NCBI GenBank assembly: GCA_036874045.1
Contig: CM072335.1
Location: 5,972,001 to 6,036,000 of the forward strand
DNA from: Cymodocea nodosa
Taxonomy: Eukaryota; Streptophyta; Magnoliopsida; Alismatales; Cymodoceaceae
Direction: 5' to 3'
Length of the DNA: 64,000 bases
In this document: positions 24,724 to 37,689 of the stretch, piece after piece
Layout: every line of letters begins with the position of its first letter
Numbering within the stretch: the first letter of the stretch is position 1
Position numbers and translations under genes: made by a program
Notes under the pieces: model-generated
Told to the model about the DNA's origin: nothing
Databases searched by the model: none
What the model saw: the letters and a program-made list of their open reading frames with translations, nothing else

Positions 24724-27090
24724 ATGGAAGGCATAGAGAAAAATATGGACATTCATGAAATGGACAATGAAGAGCATATTGTTGTGAGAAGTAATACTTC
24801 AAAGGATACTGATTTTAATGCTTATTCAAGTGTTGAAATGAACGAAACATCGGTACACATGATTCCAAATCTCCAATCAAGAGAGCTCAAAGATCAGAAT
24901 GTTGGAATTTTTTTACAAAAGTTCCAAAAAAAATAGCCTAACAATTCTAATGAGCAAGAAGAGGCCCAATGCCCAATGAATTTTTTGTATGAAATTATTG
25001 ACATGTGAATCGAAGTTAGGCACTCCAAGATTGAATTCTCTTCAAGAATTGCAAAAATAAGAAAGCACAAGTAATGAATGATGATTCACATAGAAAGTTG
25101 TGATTTGAAGCTCTATCACAAGAAGGGGGAGGTAGTCCCCTTATCATGCTACAATGGTGTGAAGAGATCAGAATTTCTCTAGTCAAGATGATTGTGGAGG
25201 ATGAGCTACTTTTCATGACAACAGACAACAAGTTCACTAGAGATGCGGATGAGGCAGAGAGGTGGATGTGCATGTAGGATTCCCTCTTGGATTCAAAAGA
25301 GGTGGAGGGGTGGAGGATTGAGTGGAGTTGGAGATGCTTGCAAAGGATCGGGTGGTGCCAAAGTTCGGAGATTTCTACAGATGATGCATTCATTGAAGAT
25401 GCAAATTTCTTGTGGGTGGAGAGGTGGAGATGCTTGATTTTCTATCCGATTCACAAGGTCAAGGGTGAGAAAATTAGGGAAAATGAATCTTTTATATCAA
25501 TGAAAAATTAAGGATTTTGGCAAAAAAGTTTTCGATACACAAGCACCTAGAAAATGATAAAAAAAATTTCACCATTTTCCGTCATTTTCTAGGTGCACAA
25601 ACATCCCCCAAGTTTAGGTTGCCATCTCACATGATGATTAATGTGAGATTGTGTGATGTTTTGTTTATCACTAAGAAGGCAAACTTGAAGAATTTGCTTA
25701 TTTCTCAGAGCTTTAGAGTTTGTTTGACCACAGATACATGGATGTCAATTCAAAATTTCAACATGTGTATCACTGCGCATTTATAGGTAATGGTTGTTTG
25801 TTGCACAAAAGAATAATGAATTTTGTAAGAATCACGTCATAAGGGCACATGATATTGAATACTGCTTGGTAGAATGAGGCATTGACAAAATTCTTATACA
25901 CTTGATAATACTTCTGCAAATGGTGTTGCTATAGACATCTTGAAGAAGAATATGCAAACATAAGTGAAGACAAGTAAATCAAATGTTTTGGTCAATATGC
26001 ACATTTTGGTCAATGAGTTCATGCATGTTAGATGTACTGCACACATCTTCAATCTGATAGTATCAGATGTTTTGAAGGAATACAATAGGGCAAATTCATG
26101 GGTTCGGAATGCAGTAAAAATTGTGAAGTCTTCTCCAGCTCAACTTGCACATTTCAAGCAAATAGTAGAGAAAGAAGGAATTCCCAGCTAGAATTTTTGG
26201 TACTTGATGTACCTACTATATGGAATTCAACATTTAATATGATTGATGTTGCAAGTAAGTATCAAAAGGAATTTATATTTTCGGTCTTGAAGATGATGCA
26301 CATGATAGGGGAGCTATGGAGAGGACATTGCTCCTACTAATGAGGGTTGGGAGGACATTTGTGTTTTTACAAAATTTTTGAAGGCCTTCTATGATGCAAC
26401 TCTTATATATCTGACACGAAGTATCCCACATCAAATTTATACTTCCAAGAGTCATCAAATATTTGGGAAAATGTAGAAGCAATAAATTCTACTGATGCTC
26501 ATGAAGATGGCCATGAAGATGAAACCAAAGTATGACAAATATTGGTTGGATCAAGATAAAAGCAATAAGATGCTGTTTGTGGCTGTTGTTTTAGATCCAT
26601 GCTACAAAATGGATGCACTTGAGGATTGGTAGATTGAATGTGTTGGTGTAGATAAGGCAAAAGACCTTGTGATGAACCTAAGAGTCGTTTTTGATCATCT
26701 GGTGGAGTGTTACTCCAACATGGGGCAAATTTCTAGTGTCCAAACTGTTGTTGATACATCTCTACAACATGTGGGTGAAAGTGGATGGGTTTCAAAATAG
26801 CATTCAAGGAGAAAGAATAGAGGTGGTGAAGGAACACAGTTTGACAAGTACTCGAGGGATGGAAATGAGCCTACTAGCCCTACTTTTAAATATCTTGTTT
26901 TGCTGGAAAGATAATGAAGGTAGATTTCCTGCCTTGTCACATATAACAAAGTAATGTGTTGGCCATTCCAATTCCTACAATAGCTTCAAAATTTACGTTT
27001 AGTATGGGTGGTCGTGTGTTGGATGTATTTTGAAGCTTGTTGGCTCTGAAAACTGTGGAAGTCTCACTTCCTGTCAAAATTGAAGTATCC
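24724..27090 (+). pseudogene. hAT-family transposase pseudogene (zinc-finger BED / RICESLEEPER type)
   Basis: Plus-strand blocks in the order of plant hAT transposases: an acidic N-terminus from the ATG at 24724; FRLPSHMMI and RVCLTTDTWMSIQNFN with CITAHL at 25608-25786; LDNTSANGVAI near 25902; HVRCTAHIFNLIVSDVLK at 26025-26080; RNAVKIVKSSPAQL at 26105; VLDVPTIWNSTF at 26200-26235; a KYDKYWLDQDK and VVLDPCYKMDAL block near 26530-26620; and the dimerisation block with LAIPIPTIASKF and SMGGRVLD at 26955-27025. Stops and frameshifts separate the blocks. The BED zinc finger expected between about 24950 and 25600 is missing and replaced by unrelated sequence ending at a hairpin. Terminal inverted repeats and target duplications were not found. 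Confidence 0.8.
25543..25596. repeat. Perfect 15-bp inverted repeat
   Basis: Arms at 25543-25557 and 25582-25596 (GCACCTAGAAAATGA and its complement) with a 24-nt loop. Directly after it the hAT reading resumes. The outer flank (GCACAAACATCCCCC) looks like the end of a PIF/Harbinger-type MITE, but no partner end was found on the left. Confidence 0.8.
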
Positions 27091-29877
27091 AATGGTTGCT
27101 TCTTCACTTGGTAAAAATTGATGCCTTTGGTTGGAATTAAAGATTATGTGGAATAGAAGATTATTTACTTGGTAAAATATTTTTTACTTTTCACTTATCT
27201 ATTTATGTATTCAGTTTTATTTAGTTGAAGTTCAATTTTTTTATTGACATTTTCTGTATTGGCACGTGCCCATTTCAGATTTCATTTTTTATTCAGTTGA
27301 AATTCATTTCATTGAAATTCACGTGTCTTGGGATTAAAATTAAATTCAGCTTATGAAATTTAAGTGTGACACAATCTCATTTAGGCATATTCACTATTCA
27401 GATTAAATTTTGTAATTTAAACGCAGATTATTTCTCTTTTTGGTAATATGAGATTGATGATTATGTTGCTCTTTAAATATGTTATCTCTTTAACAATAGT
27501 TGTGTTTGTATTATTTACATGATAAAATCATATCACTAATGTCTTATGTATCGGCGGGCAGGAGAAATGCGATTGAGTTATGAGTGTGGTGAAAATGAAC
27601 GCTTGAAGTTTGGAACGAGCATTTCAATGTTAGAGTTTTTTTAGATTGCATTTCTCAGTTTGGACTGTTGTTGACATATATGCATGTGTTTGGTTCATTG
27701 GTTATGTTTACTTATCAAGACACCCATCAAGTATCATGTATGAATTTTCTTTATGGCGAGTATATATTCTACAGTTAGTGAAGTGGTGGATGATGTCATG
27801 TTGGTTGACGGATAAAGTGATGAACCTACGAAATGTATTATGTGTTGAGCATTGATTTTTTGATAGTTTTAATTTGTTTTATGTAATGGTATTGCAGATT
27901 TTTTTTTTTGTTTGGATAGGTTGAATATTTGAATATAAGAATGATTGTAAGTTTTTTATATAAGGTATTGGCAGATTGATTAATTGGTTCCCAAACTGTC
28001 GAATGTTGGGTCTTGTTAAGTTCGGACTTGGATCTAATCGAATTGGGTAATGGAAAAAGGTTTCTCTTTTCCGACAGGTTTTTTCAAGTCTGAGCATCAG
28101 CTGTACCAACTTTATTCACCCGGACCACTTTTCATCACGCCTTGTTTTTGTTCTTGTCATACCTTGTCTGCAACTTTTTTTTGATTCCGATAAAATTGTC
28201 AAGGGTTGACAACACGAACTTTTACTTCTTCTTTTTTGATTGCTTATAACAAGTTTTGACTCCACTTCTTGAAAGAAGAGATGTAGCGATGTAGTCTGGA
28301 GGCATATATTTGACGACAAGTGTTTTCTTTCGTTCAAAAAAAAAGAAAAAAAGCCTGGGAAGTATGTTCGGATTTCATTCCTTTAATTTAGATTTTAAAT
28401 CCTGCCTATCTTAAACCAAACATACTTGAACGCATAACTTTCAAATTTTAATACAAAAATAAGCTTTAATAAAATCTATATTTCTAGATCTTCTGAAAAG
28501 AAGTGATGGCAGGAACTGTGATCCAAAGGCTATCAAGTATTATTAGATGACATAAAAAATGACATCAAAAGGAAACGATGAAACTGTCTCAAATTGATGT
28601 TTCTGTATTTAAAACCATGTTGACTGTAGGTAGCTCTCTGTCTCTTTATAATATTTCCACACTAAATACCATTTAGTGGTGCTCCACTTTATTTTACATT
28701 TTATTTTTTTTCATTTGTGGAAAAATAAACGTTAGAGGCAGAAGTTTTTTTGTTTTATTGAGTGTTAGAGCTTAAAAAAAAACAATAGGAATGATGTTAC
28801 AACTGTTTATTCTACCTATGATAAGGTTTTGAGTATAGATGTCAATTAGATAAGTTCAATCGTGTCAACTTAATCTAATATAATTTTATTGTGTTGGTCA
28901 ATGACATGACATATATTTATAGATTGTATTAAACTAATATTCTAAAGAATCAGGTCGTGTTAGCATAACTTACCTAATAAGAACCTACATGCTATTCTGA
29001 TAAAAAAATTTGATATTTCATTTTCCAAATAGTATATCAATTTTAATAATCTAATAAATTTTCAAAAATGTATAAAAAAAATCTTTTCTTCCAAAGCCCA
29101 ACACAATCCAATTCAAATAGTAGCAATTCATATTCGATATGAGTCATGTCTGAGTTGCATCCTTCAACACATCTCAACACAAATAGTAACAAGTCACATT
29201 CAAAATAAGATGGACTAATATAGCTTGACTTGCTTAACATCTCTAGTTTTGAATTTGAACCACTAAAATAATAAGGATTTAAACGACTATGAAAAATTAA
29301 TACAAATACCATACCATAGTCAACCGGGTTTTTCCTTTTTTTTTATAATGGTAGTGTTTTTGCTTAATTTACATAAGACTTTTACAAATCCTTTCTTAAT
29401 AACAACAATAATAATCTAAATCATAACTAAAACTTTAAATTTATGTTTACGAAGAATTGACATTTTTATTGGTGACTATCCCACTCCTTTCTTAAAATGA
29501 CATTAAATATCATTGACACCGGCATTCAAAAGGAATTTAATAAATGATATCAACAGAAGTAAAAAGGCATAAATATAAAAATTATGAGCAATAATTACGT
29601 TAGTCATCAACAATATCATATTATACTCAATCATCTGTATTGTCCTAAACAATCAAACTGAACGATCATCGCCCTCTACTCGAACATAATTTTATGGAAA
29701 TCCTTATTAGAACCAAGTTGTGACGAATTGTGCTTTCTTTCCAATATTTTAAAACATTAACTACAATGTAGCCTGAACAAATTTCTCCAAATGACAATCT
29801 TCCATAATCATCAACATAAATTAATGAAATTAAAGAACTTTAACCAAGAACCAATATTAATTTAATTTAAGAAAATT
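27091..29877. other. Intergenic stretch without recognised genes
   Basis: AT-rich; reading frames (for example 28116-28337 and 29043-29312, both minus) are short and resemble nothing known to me. Near 28830-29200 there are phrases with CGTGTTAGCATAAC and ACACAATCC motifs of the sort seen in plant repeat families, not assignable. The first part may be the 3' end of the hAT element. Confidence 0.4.
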
Positions 29878-30294
29878 TTAATTCACCATGTATTCTTCTT
29901 GAATCATAAATTCAACAAGTATTACAGAAAACTGAAGAGGTTTACAGTTCAAGTCATGAATTGAAAATACGCCAAACTGCAGTGGACCAACAAACAGGTG
30001 CCGTCCATTTTCCTCCAGCCAGTCACCAACCTCAGTATCCACAGCAAAACGAACTGCAGCAACATGGATTCTACAGTAAGGCCATTCAAGGTGCACATGG
30101 TGAGGGACATAGCGACAATCGAAAGGCCCAACACCTTCACACACAGTGTCTGTCAAGGGTATAAAACATTGCCAGTGGTTGTTTTTATTTTTTCCCTTCT
30201 CTGCTGCAATCAAACTGGCCTGCTGCAATTTGATTGGACTTTTGGTCCCCCACAATCCGTGCTAACAAATTCCAATTTACCCATTAACCATTAA
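29878..30294 (-). other. Probable 3' untranslated region of the methyltransferase gene
   Basis: This stretch directly follows the stop codon. It contains an open minus-strand frame (29878-30255, 125 codons) without recognisable motif; given its position I read it as untranslated sequence. The exact polyadenylation site cannot be told. Confidence 0.4.
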
Positions 30295-33200
30295 CTAAGC
30301 AAATATGTCTTCTGAAACAAACTGTCTTTGGTTGTCCACATCAGCCACAGATGGATTCTGGATCTGTTGGTAGTTCAGTTGCCTGGATGCCTCATATAGG
30401 GCAATGCCAACACTGACAGAGAGGTTCAGGCAGCGAACATATGTCTCGACCATTGGTATCCGAAGCGTTCCACCACCTAAGCACTCGCTATTGCAATCGG
30501 CCAATGCTTCTGGTGGTAAGCCAGAGGTTTCTGAACCAAAAATTAGCCAGTCACCTGGTTTATATGAGAATTCCTGCCATGATGAGAGCGGTCCATCAAT
30601 CTATGATATTTTTAAATAAAAAAGAAAGCAGATGATTATAGGCAAATATACAGTGTTTTGCCAACCAACCCATCCAAGTGAATCATAATTTGAAGGCAGC
30701 AGCAACAAGGAAAGTGGTGTCAAGTAATCTAGAAGAAAGTCCCAAAACAAAGCCCAATAAATTCAACCAATAAGGTTGTGCCGCTGAAATCAAATTGTGG
30801 TCGTAGTGCATTCTTGTGAATACTCCATGCCCAAAAAAAGTAAGATAACGCACAGAAACTCATGGAGTTGAAGTGCCTAAGCCTACTTAAACCAATAATT
30901 ACAAAGTAATAGAATTCATTTCGAAGTAATAGAATTCCATCCAAAGATCAAAGATGTGAATGGCTCAACAATAACTATTTGAATCATGTTTCTAGCCAAA
31001 CGGAAGAATTCTATTTCTTTGCATTCTCTTAGCCCACTTTCTAGATTGCAAAGTCTGTGAAAGCCAATGTAGCTATCTTAGGAGGAGCCGAACGCCTACA
31101 GTCAACATTCTTTTACTTATTCAGATCAATGTTTTTAAAACTGAGCCAGAAAGTGTTTGGTTTTGGTTCAATCGGTGGTCTAAACCAGTTGAACCATTGT
31201 TGATGATGTCATCACAATGTCATCATTTATTGAACTGGTTAAAAAACTGAACCAGTCATTTTTTTAAGTTCATAAATTGTTTAAACCAATTTTTGACAAA
31301 CCATAAACATAAAAGTAGATTGCTATAAATATAGTTTCTTTAGCATATGATGCACAATGAATATTATTCTTATTTTCATAAATTACTACCTAACAAAATA
31401 GAATAAAATGCTTCACATTTGTTGAAAACTTGAATTAAACAAGATATGGTGACTATTGTTGAGCTTTAAGAAGTGAAAGAAAAACAAGCTATTTCATTAT
31501 CCTATATACAACTTCAACGGTTTTGCATTTCTCCAAGAGCAATCTTACTATTATGGCCACCACACGAACATGTTCTCAACTTCATGGACTATGTGAGTAA
31601 TGAGTTTTAAGGTTTTTTCTAATTTTTTAATTTTGATTTTTGAGTTTTAAGTTTAATTTTTTTAGTTTTAATAATTTTCTTAGGGATATTTTGAAAAAAT
31701 TTATTAAAAAAACCTATTCTAGAAATTTACCACATTTGAACCAGTGGTTCAAACTGATGATCCAAACTGGCCGATTCAACTTGTTTTTTCTGCTGCAACG
31801 GTTCAACCAACATGATTTTTCCTGTGCGAACTGGTTTTCTGATCAGTTTTGGTTCAATCTAGTTAAACCACTGGATCAGTTTTCAAAACACAAATTTGGA
31901 CTACTAGGCATATGGAACCACAATAAAAACATAGGATCACAAATACAACAAGTATACCACTTACCGAATGGAGTTTTTCACCTCTCTTGGTAAATGCTAG
32001 CAACCGTTTGCTTCCCTTCTGCAAGAATATGATAGTATAAAGCCTATGGAGAAGACACAATGACTATTGCATAGCAAAAATATGGGCACCTGTTGGCAGA
32101 AATACTCTCTGAATTCCGACCAGGAGCTATGTATCTTAACAACAACAAATCTTTTACAATGTGTTAAGTGGTAGGATGCAGAAAAATCAATATATCAATA
32201 GCTCTAGAATAAAAGGATCAGGCATAGAGAAGATGATTAACTGACATAATGGAAAACTACAAGCCAACAAAATATTAGATTTACATCAGGAGTCACATTG
32301 AAAGTCAGAAATAGATATGGGATAAATCAAAACCTTAATAATGATGAGAAATCTGCCACATGCAATGGAATTGTTAGGTGTAGCGATAGAATGACTACTA
32401 CCATAAAACTGCTAGATAAGACTAATGATAAAAAACAAATATTGAATCTAGAAGTAGCACATTTATACAATAAATATATCAGTCTCTGATGAACTTGAAT
32501 AATTGGATACGGCCAATAATCTAATCCAGCACGCTTGAGTTTTGCATCATCTACCTTAAATCCTAGAGGCTGGAAAAAGTTGGAAAAACATATTCATCAA
32601 TTTGAAAATTAAGATTTATTCATTTCAATGACAATAATTTTGCGTAGGAAATGATCTAGATTTCCATACCTCCACAAGATGAAGATTAACTGCCGATGCT
32701 GCACATGTTCTAGCAATGCACCCAGTATTTCCAGCAATCTGCCAAGAACAATAGACATCTCAGTGCCAACCACCGCAAGCTTTGGTCTGCAGGGAATATT
32801 TTGAATCCTTTCAATTGTTTCAGAAAAATCAAGCATTGAAAGACCAGTTACAAAAAAGTTTCAAGAATAAGGAAATTCGAGGTAGAGAAGAATACAGCAT
32901 TAAGAGCAAACAAAGAGAAGAATATAGCATTAAGTGCAAAAGGAGAATATCATCATTGAACATTTCATATTTTTTGAGTGTGATTTATGATGCATGACAG
33001 ACTGGTTAACTGTCCATGTTTCATCAGGATATGACATGGATAAAAACTATATTTCTATCTATATATAATGGATATGCCAAAGTATGAATGTGTGAAGCAA
33101 GGGATGAACATGCAGAAATTGTAAAAATTGTGAATCACAATAGACGTGTGCCAAACTGTGTTTAAATAAGTGCTCCATGACATTTTCATATCCGGTACAT

Positions 33201-36003
33201 CGGCAAGTACATCTTACATCTTTATTAATATATAAGAAACATTAAAGAAGTATGTTTATATATGTTTTCATTTAAAATTCATATATTACAGATGTAATAG
33301 TAATACAAATTTCATGAGAATACCAGAAGTGTTATGTATTGTACCCTCAAAAACAAAGAATCTGGACAATTAGAAGCACATAAATATTATATATCTCAAC
33401 CACCAAGATATGGATATATTAACAAATAATTTCTTAAAAATGAATATAAAATAGGTGACAGAAAATGGATAAGAAATGTCTGCCACAAGATTATATTAAG
33501 TTTTCAACCATACATCAAGCAAAAGTTGTAGGATAGGCTAAAGTTCAAAGATGAGATTTGAAATATATGTGAAGGTCTTACTGCATGCAGATCATCAATG
33601 AAGGTGGTCTAGCCCAACATTTCTTCTTAAGGTGGAGAAAATTGATATTGAATTATCAATTGAACAAGTTAAGAAAGAATACCGATTCCTGAAAATCTTC
33701 ATATGATGTCTCTTTAGCAATAATAATAATACCAAATGCACAGCTTCAAGAGCATCATCAAATTCAAATCACCAAATCCATTGGATTTTTTTATAATATG
33801 GAAATGCTAGAGGAAGATAAAAGAACTGAGAATGTTGCAAATATTGATTTCTGAACTCTTTGCCATGTTCCTTTTCTCTCTAGAGTACAAACAAAAAATT
33901 TAAGCCCTCTTCAATAACAGGGACAATAAAAGATGCCCAACTTGGCCTGTAATGGGCTAGCCCAACCCAGCCCAATTTTTTAAATCAAGTCTGGTTGGGC
34001 TTAAGAAATGTATAACACTGACCCACAAGCTGACCCAACCCCACCCGTAGGTTGGCTTCAGCTTTCAAATTTCTTAACTAAAGTAATTTTTAATACTAAA
34101 GTAACTAAATGAGTAAATGTTCGACCCAAATAGTCAAAATCCAAACTCAAGAAATGTGTCTAATGTAAAATCCGAATGTTGCATTCAATTATCCCTTGAA
34201 CTGTTGAACGTTGCAATTTTTTTTTAACCTAACGGTCCTAAGTCCTAATGTAATGTAAAAAATGAATTTCTTGAGTCATAACGTTTAGTCCAACCGATTC
34301 TCAAGAGTCAGGATTCCATCAAATGTTATAAATTTTTTATATACAAATCTTTGATCGAACTAAAGACAACTTCAATTCGACCAAAGACAACTTTAATCTA
34401 ATTGAAGATTTGTAACAAACAAAATAAAAAAAACTTTGGTTAAACCAAAGATGATCTTTGGTCCGACCAAAATTTTGTAATTTTTTTATAAAAAAAAAAA
34501 AAAAATTGATCAGACTAAAGATGATCTTTGGTCCAACTAAAGTTTTTTTTATTTTATATAAAAAATTTAGAAAACTTCAGGCCAACCTGGCCTGTAGCCC
34601 ATATGGGCTTTTATTTTTGGGTCAGGCCCACGAGCACCATCAAATCCAAATTATTGATTCATCAGATTTTTCTTAGATGGTAGAGAAATACTAGAGGATG
34701 TAAGAATTGAGAACTGTTCCCTTAATTTTAATATTGGAAAGTCAAGAACTCAAAGTGTCTAGCTATTACAGCATGTCATAATGTTGAAAAATGTAAAAAA
34801 AATTAGGTAGCAAAGAAATTACAGATAATTTGTTTCTAAGTTATAATTTCAGGTGCATTGTAAAAGTACCATCACTTTATTTGAATTTGTCAAGAAAACA
34901 TTTACATACAAAGAAAGCAAAATGATGGAGGGATTATTTTCATCAAAATATAACAACATTTCAAAGTATCAGATTTCTTAGAAAATTATATTTGTATGCC
35001 AATAACAAGGACAAATGGGATACATGCAGTATGGATTTTTCCCTGAAGTAAGATCCATAGGGAAATGATGAATATATACAATTAGTTGAAAGGATCAAGA
35101 TCAACTGAGTTAGAATTAAGGAACTTGTGGTTCCAATTTGGATTGGAAACATCCATATCAATGACATAAAAAGATCTACAAATAAGATAAAGGCTTTCAA
35201 AGCTCAGACGTGAAGAAAACTACACTAACAATGGCTACATTTTTTTTTTACTGTCACGATATAAATTTCAAAAGGTTTGGGAAGCAAGAAAACCAACCTT
35301 AAACATAAAAATGGTGTATTTATCACGTGCACGGAATAAAAAATGCAATATTTCGAGTGACAGACCTTTATTCAATTATCACTTACTCCAATTCCTTCGT
35401 TTAGAAATAACAGAACCCCTTCTCTCTTTTAATTTCACAAAGGCGACGCAATAATGCAGCTTATTCCATGAATAACAACATAAGACCACCATACCCCCTT
35501 TTAGTTTCGCAGTCAAAGGCAAAAGCGTAATGCAGCTCATTCCAAGAATAATAACAAAAAACAGCCAGAAACCACAGCCCCAAATCGAAAAGTAAATTTC
35601 TTAGTACCTGGGGAGAAACCAACACTACATTGAGAACCATGCCACTTCCAGAAGAAACCTCGCCTGCAACCACGCCCGTATCCCCCTCCCTTCCATCTGA
35701 AACACAACGTAGCCAACAACAACACAAGCCAGAACCCCATTCAAAATGCAATCTTTGAACAAAATCAAGAAAGAACCAGCAACCAAACGAGACGCCCTCG
35801 CCTTTGCAGCAGAAGTGACGGCGAGCAGTGGACTTGCGGAGTGACAGAGGGAAGCTTGCGGGTTTATAGGTGTTGGGCTGTAGGAACCATGGACACCTCC
35901 TGAAGGATGAGAAGAGCGGAAAGGAATGGTTTGTGGAGCTTCGTCGGAAGTGGAGGGAAGAAGGTCGGAGATTCGCCGCGCGCAGCCCGGCCGCTGCGTC
36001 CAT
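30295..36003 (-). CDS. SpoU-family tRNA (cytidine-34-2'-O)-methyltransferase-like protein, seven exons
   Basis: Exons, 5' to 3' on the minus strand: 36003-35784, 35696-35608, 32738-32670, 32569-32511, 32150-32090, 32018-31965 and 30573-30295, all with GT-AG introns and matching phases; total 831 nt, 276 residues. Start ATG 36003-36001, stop TAG 30297-30295. Exon 1 encodes an Arg/Ser/Pro-rich N-terminus (MDAAAGLRAANLRPSS) that looks like a plastid or mitochondrial transit peptide. Then NVVLVSPQ with NTGCIARTC (motif 1), LVEPLGFKVDD and LKRAGLDYW, KIHSSWSEF, LLAFTKRG, GDWLIFGSETSGLPPEAL (motif 2) and LRIPMVETYVRCLNLSVSVG (motif 3 with the trefoil-knot SAM-binding loop). Family members 2'-O-methylate the wobble base of tRNA. 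All family motifs are intact, so it is likely functional. An alternative acceptor at 30600 would add nine residues; I prefer 30573 because HS-EFSYKPGDW fits the family better. Confidence 0.88.
31130..31890. mobile_element. MITE-like element in the last intron of the methyltransferase gene
   Basis: The ends form a 20-bp inverted repeat with two mismatches (left from TGTTTTTAAAACTGAGC, right complement TGTTTTGAAAACTGATC). The interior is full of repeated GGTTCAA, AACCAGTTGAACC and CCAGTGGTTCAA phrases on both strands, a style typical of short non-autonomous plant DNA elements. Length 761 bp. A target duplication is not clear. A 117-codon plus-strand frame covering the right part is a by-product of these repeats. 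Confidence 0.6.
33940..34640. repeat. Inverted-repeat-rich segment in intron 2 of the methyltransferase gene
   Basis: The segment is bounded by similar CCAAC-TGGCCTGTA phrases near 33948 and 34584 and by several GGGCT/GCCCA phrases. Inside, the palindrome CAAAGATGATCTTTGG is present near 34444 and in slightly changed form near 34517, among repeated GACCAAAG and AACTAAAG phrases. It is probably a non-autonomous transposon; ends not determined. Confidence 0.45.
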
Positions 36004-37689
36004 TTCTAAAAAGGGGGCACTTTTCCTCTTCAAGAATTTTTACCTGGACGTGTTCACTGTTGATTCCGATCTAATAATATAATGATAAGTTATTTGGAAA
36101 TGAAATGTTATTTTAGTTAACAATATTTTTTATCTATTTGATCATTAAAATCAACGATATGCTAATGATCAAAATGGTACACCAATTCACTAATTATTAC
36201 AAAAAGTTCATAACTATTACATATGTTTATATATACATCATTATTGGCTACGAATTTTATTCTCTACATATGTTAAAGATTTGTTGGATAATCTTTAACG
36301 AAAAATATGTTTTTGTTATTAAGGGAAAGAAATCATATTTGGATACCAAAGGGCCCAAAAGTTTGTAGTTTATGAACTAATTTAGCTAGTCATAAATAAA
36401 AATAAGTGTCAAAATATTTACTTAATAAAAAGGTTATAAATGTTAAATGAACCCAAAAATTGAAATTCATGTAATTCGGCCTATTAGTTATAGTGTTTAT
36501 TAACGTGAACTGTATTATTTTATTTTTATTCTAAGGGTGGAGGGGGAATTTAGAAATATGTTGTTTGCATGACATTGACTAAGTCCTTTTATTATTTCAT
36601 CCTAAACTAAAATCAAAATATTAATTTTTAATTATTATATTAATATAAAGTTATTATAATAGAAAGTACTAGAATCAAATTGACAAATCAATAAAATAAT
36701 TGATAATATCAACTTAAGATAAAAAGACTATCTAATTTTTGACATACTACTTTTAAAAATAATATATCAATTTCATTACAAAAGTTTAAGCCCTACAGAA
36801 TCAGCATACTAGTAGGGAGTATTGGTATGTTAAAAATTTGATAATCACTGTCTAATTTTTGACATATTAATTATATAAATAATATATCAATTTCATTATA
36901 AAATCGACATACCAAAGATAAATTTTGGTATAACAATTTCACAGACAACATAAAAGTATATACATACCAAAAGTTTAGATCCTTCTCAAAGTAAACGGTT
37001 TAACATTTTAATAGTACCGTAAAATGCTAGACCTTTACAAAGTAGTTCTAAAGTTTTTAATATCATTAGAGTTTGTAACCATGAATGGTGGATCTTATCT
37101 TCTTATTGTTTGCTTATCATGTGTACTTGTTGGACATGTTTGTATTTAATGTGAATTGTATTTTAAGCATATCAATTTTAGCATATATAGAGATGTTAAA
37201 TGAACTAGGCCTGGGAAATTAAGAAGATATAAAAAAATTATAAATAAGAAAAGAAAATTTATAAAATTTTCTTTACAATTCAATCAATATTTTATTTTTC
37301 TTTCACAAAATATATAAAGTCTTCAAGTTTTGACTTTCAAATTTCAACTTTTATTTGTAAAAATAGTATACAACTTTAATGGATTCAATTTCAACAACAT
37401 TGACAACAATAATTTTCCAATATTTTAGTTAAAACATCAATATTCTCAAACTATAGAAACTAAAACATCTTCAAGTACTACTACTAAATTTAGAAAAGAT
37501 TCACTCTATAGTTAAAGTTTGTAATAAATATAAAAGATATAAGAGATGATATTGTGGTAGAAAAGACTTACCGTAATATTTATAATGCAAACTTCTCTTA
37601 CAAAGTGATAAAAGTCATTTACCTAAATATTTAGCTAATTATTTATTTAAAAATCTTAAAAAAGTAAAATAGTTCAAATACAAATTAAT
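36004..37689. other. Upstream region of the methyltransferase gene and AT-rich spacer
   Basis: The first few hundred bases should hold the gene's promoter, but no clear TATA box stands out near the start codon. A direct repeat of about 60 bp with differences lies near 36727-36790 and 36847-36910 (TCTAATTTTTGACAT). The rest is AT-rich. A possible decayed BED-finger stretch of the next hAT relic may start near 37500. Confidence 0.4.

Noticed and set aside
29878..30255. 125-codon minus-strand frame
   Set aside because: It follows the methyltransferase stop codon directly and has no known motif; most likely 3' untranslated sequence.
31640..31993. 117-codon plus-strand frame
   Set aside because: It is formed by the MITE interior repeats and runs antisense across exon 6 of the methyltransferase gene.
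35461..36033. A single 190-codon protein on the minus strand
   Set aside because: It reads through two introns of the methyltransferase gene and opens at a TTG; the exon model with matching phases explains the sequence better.
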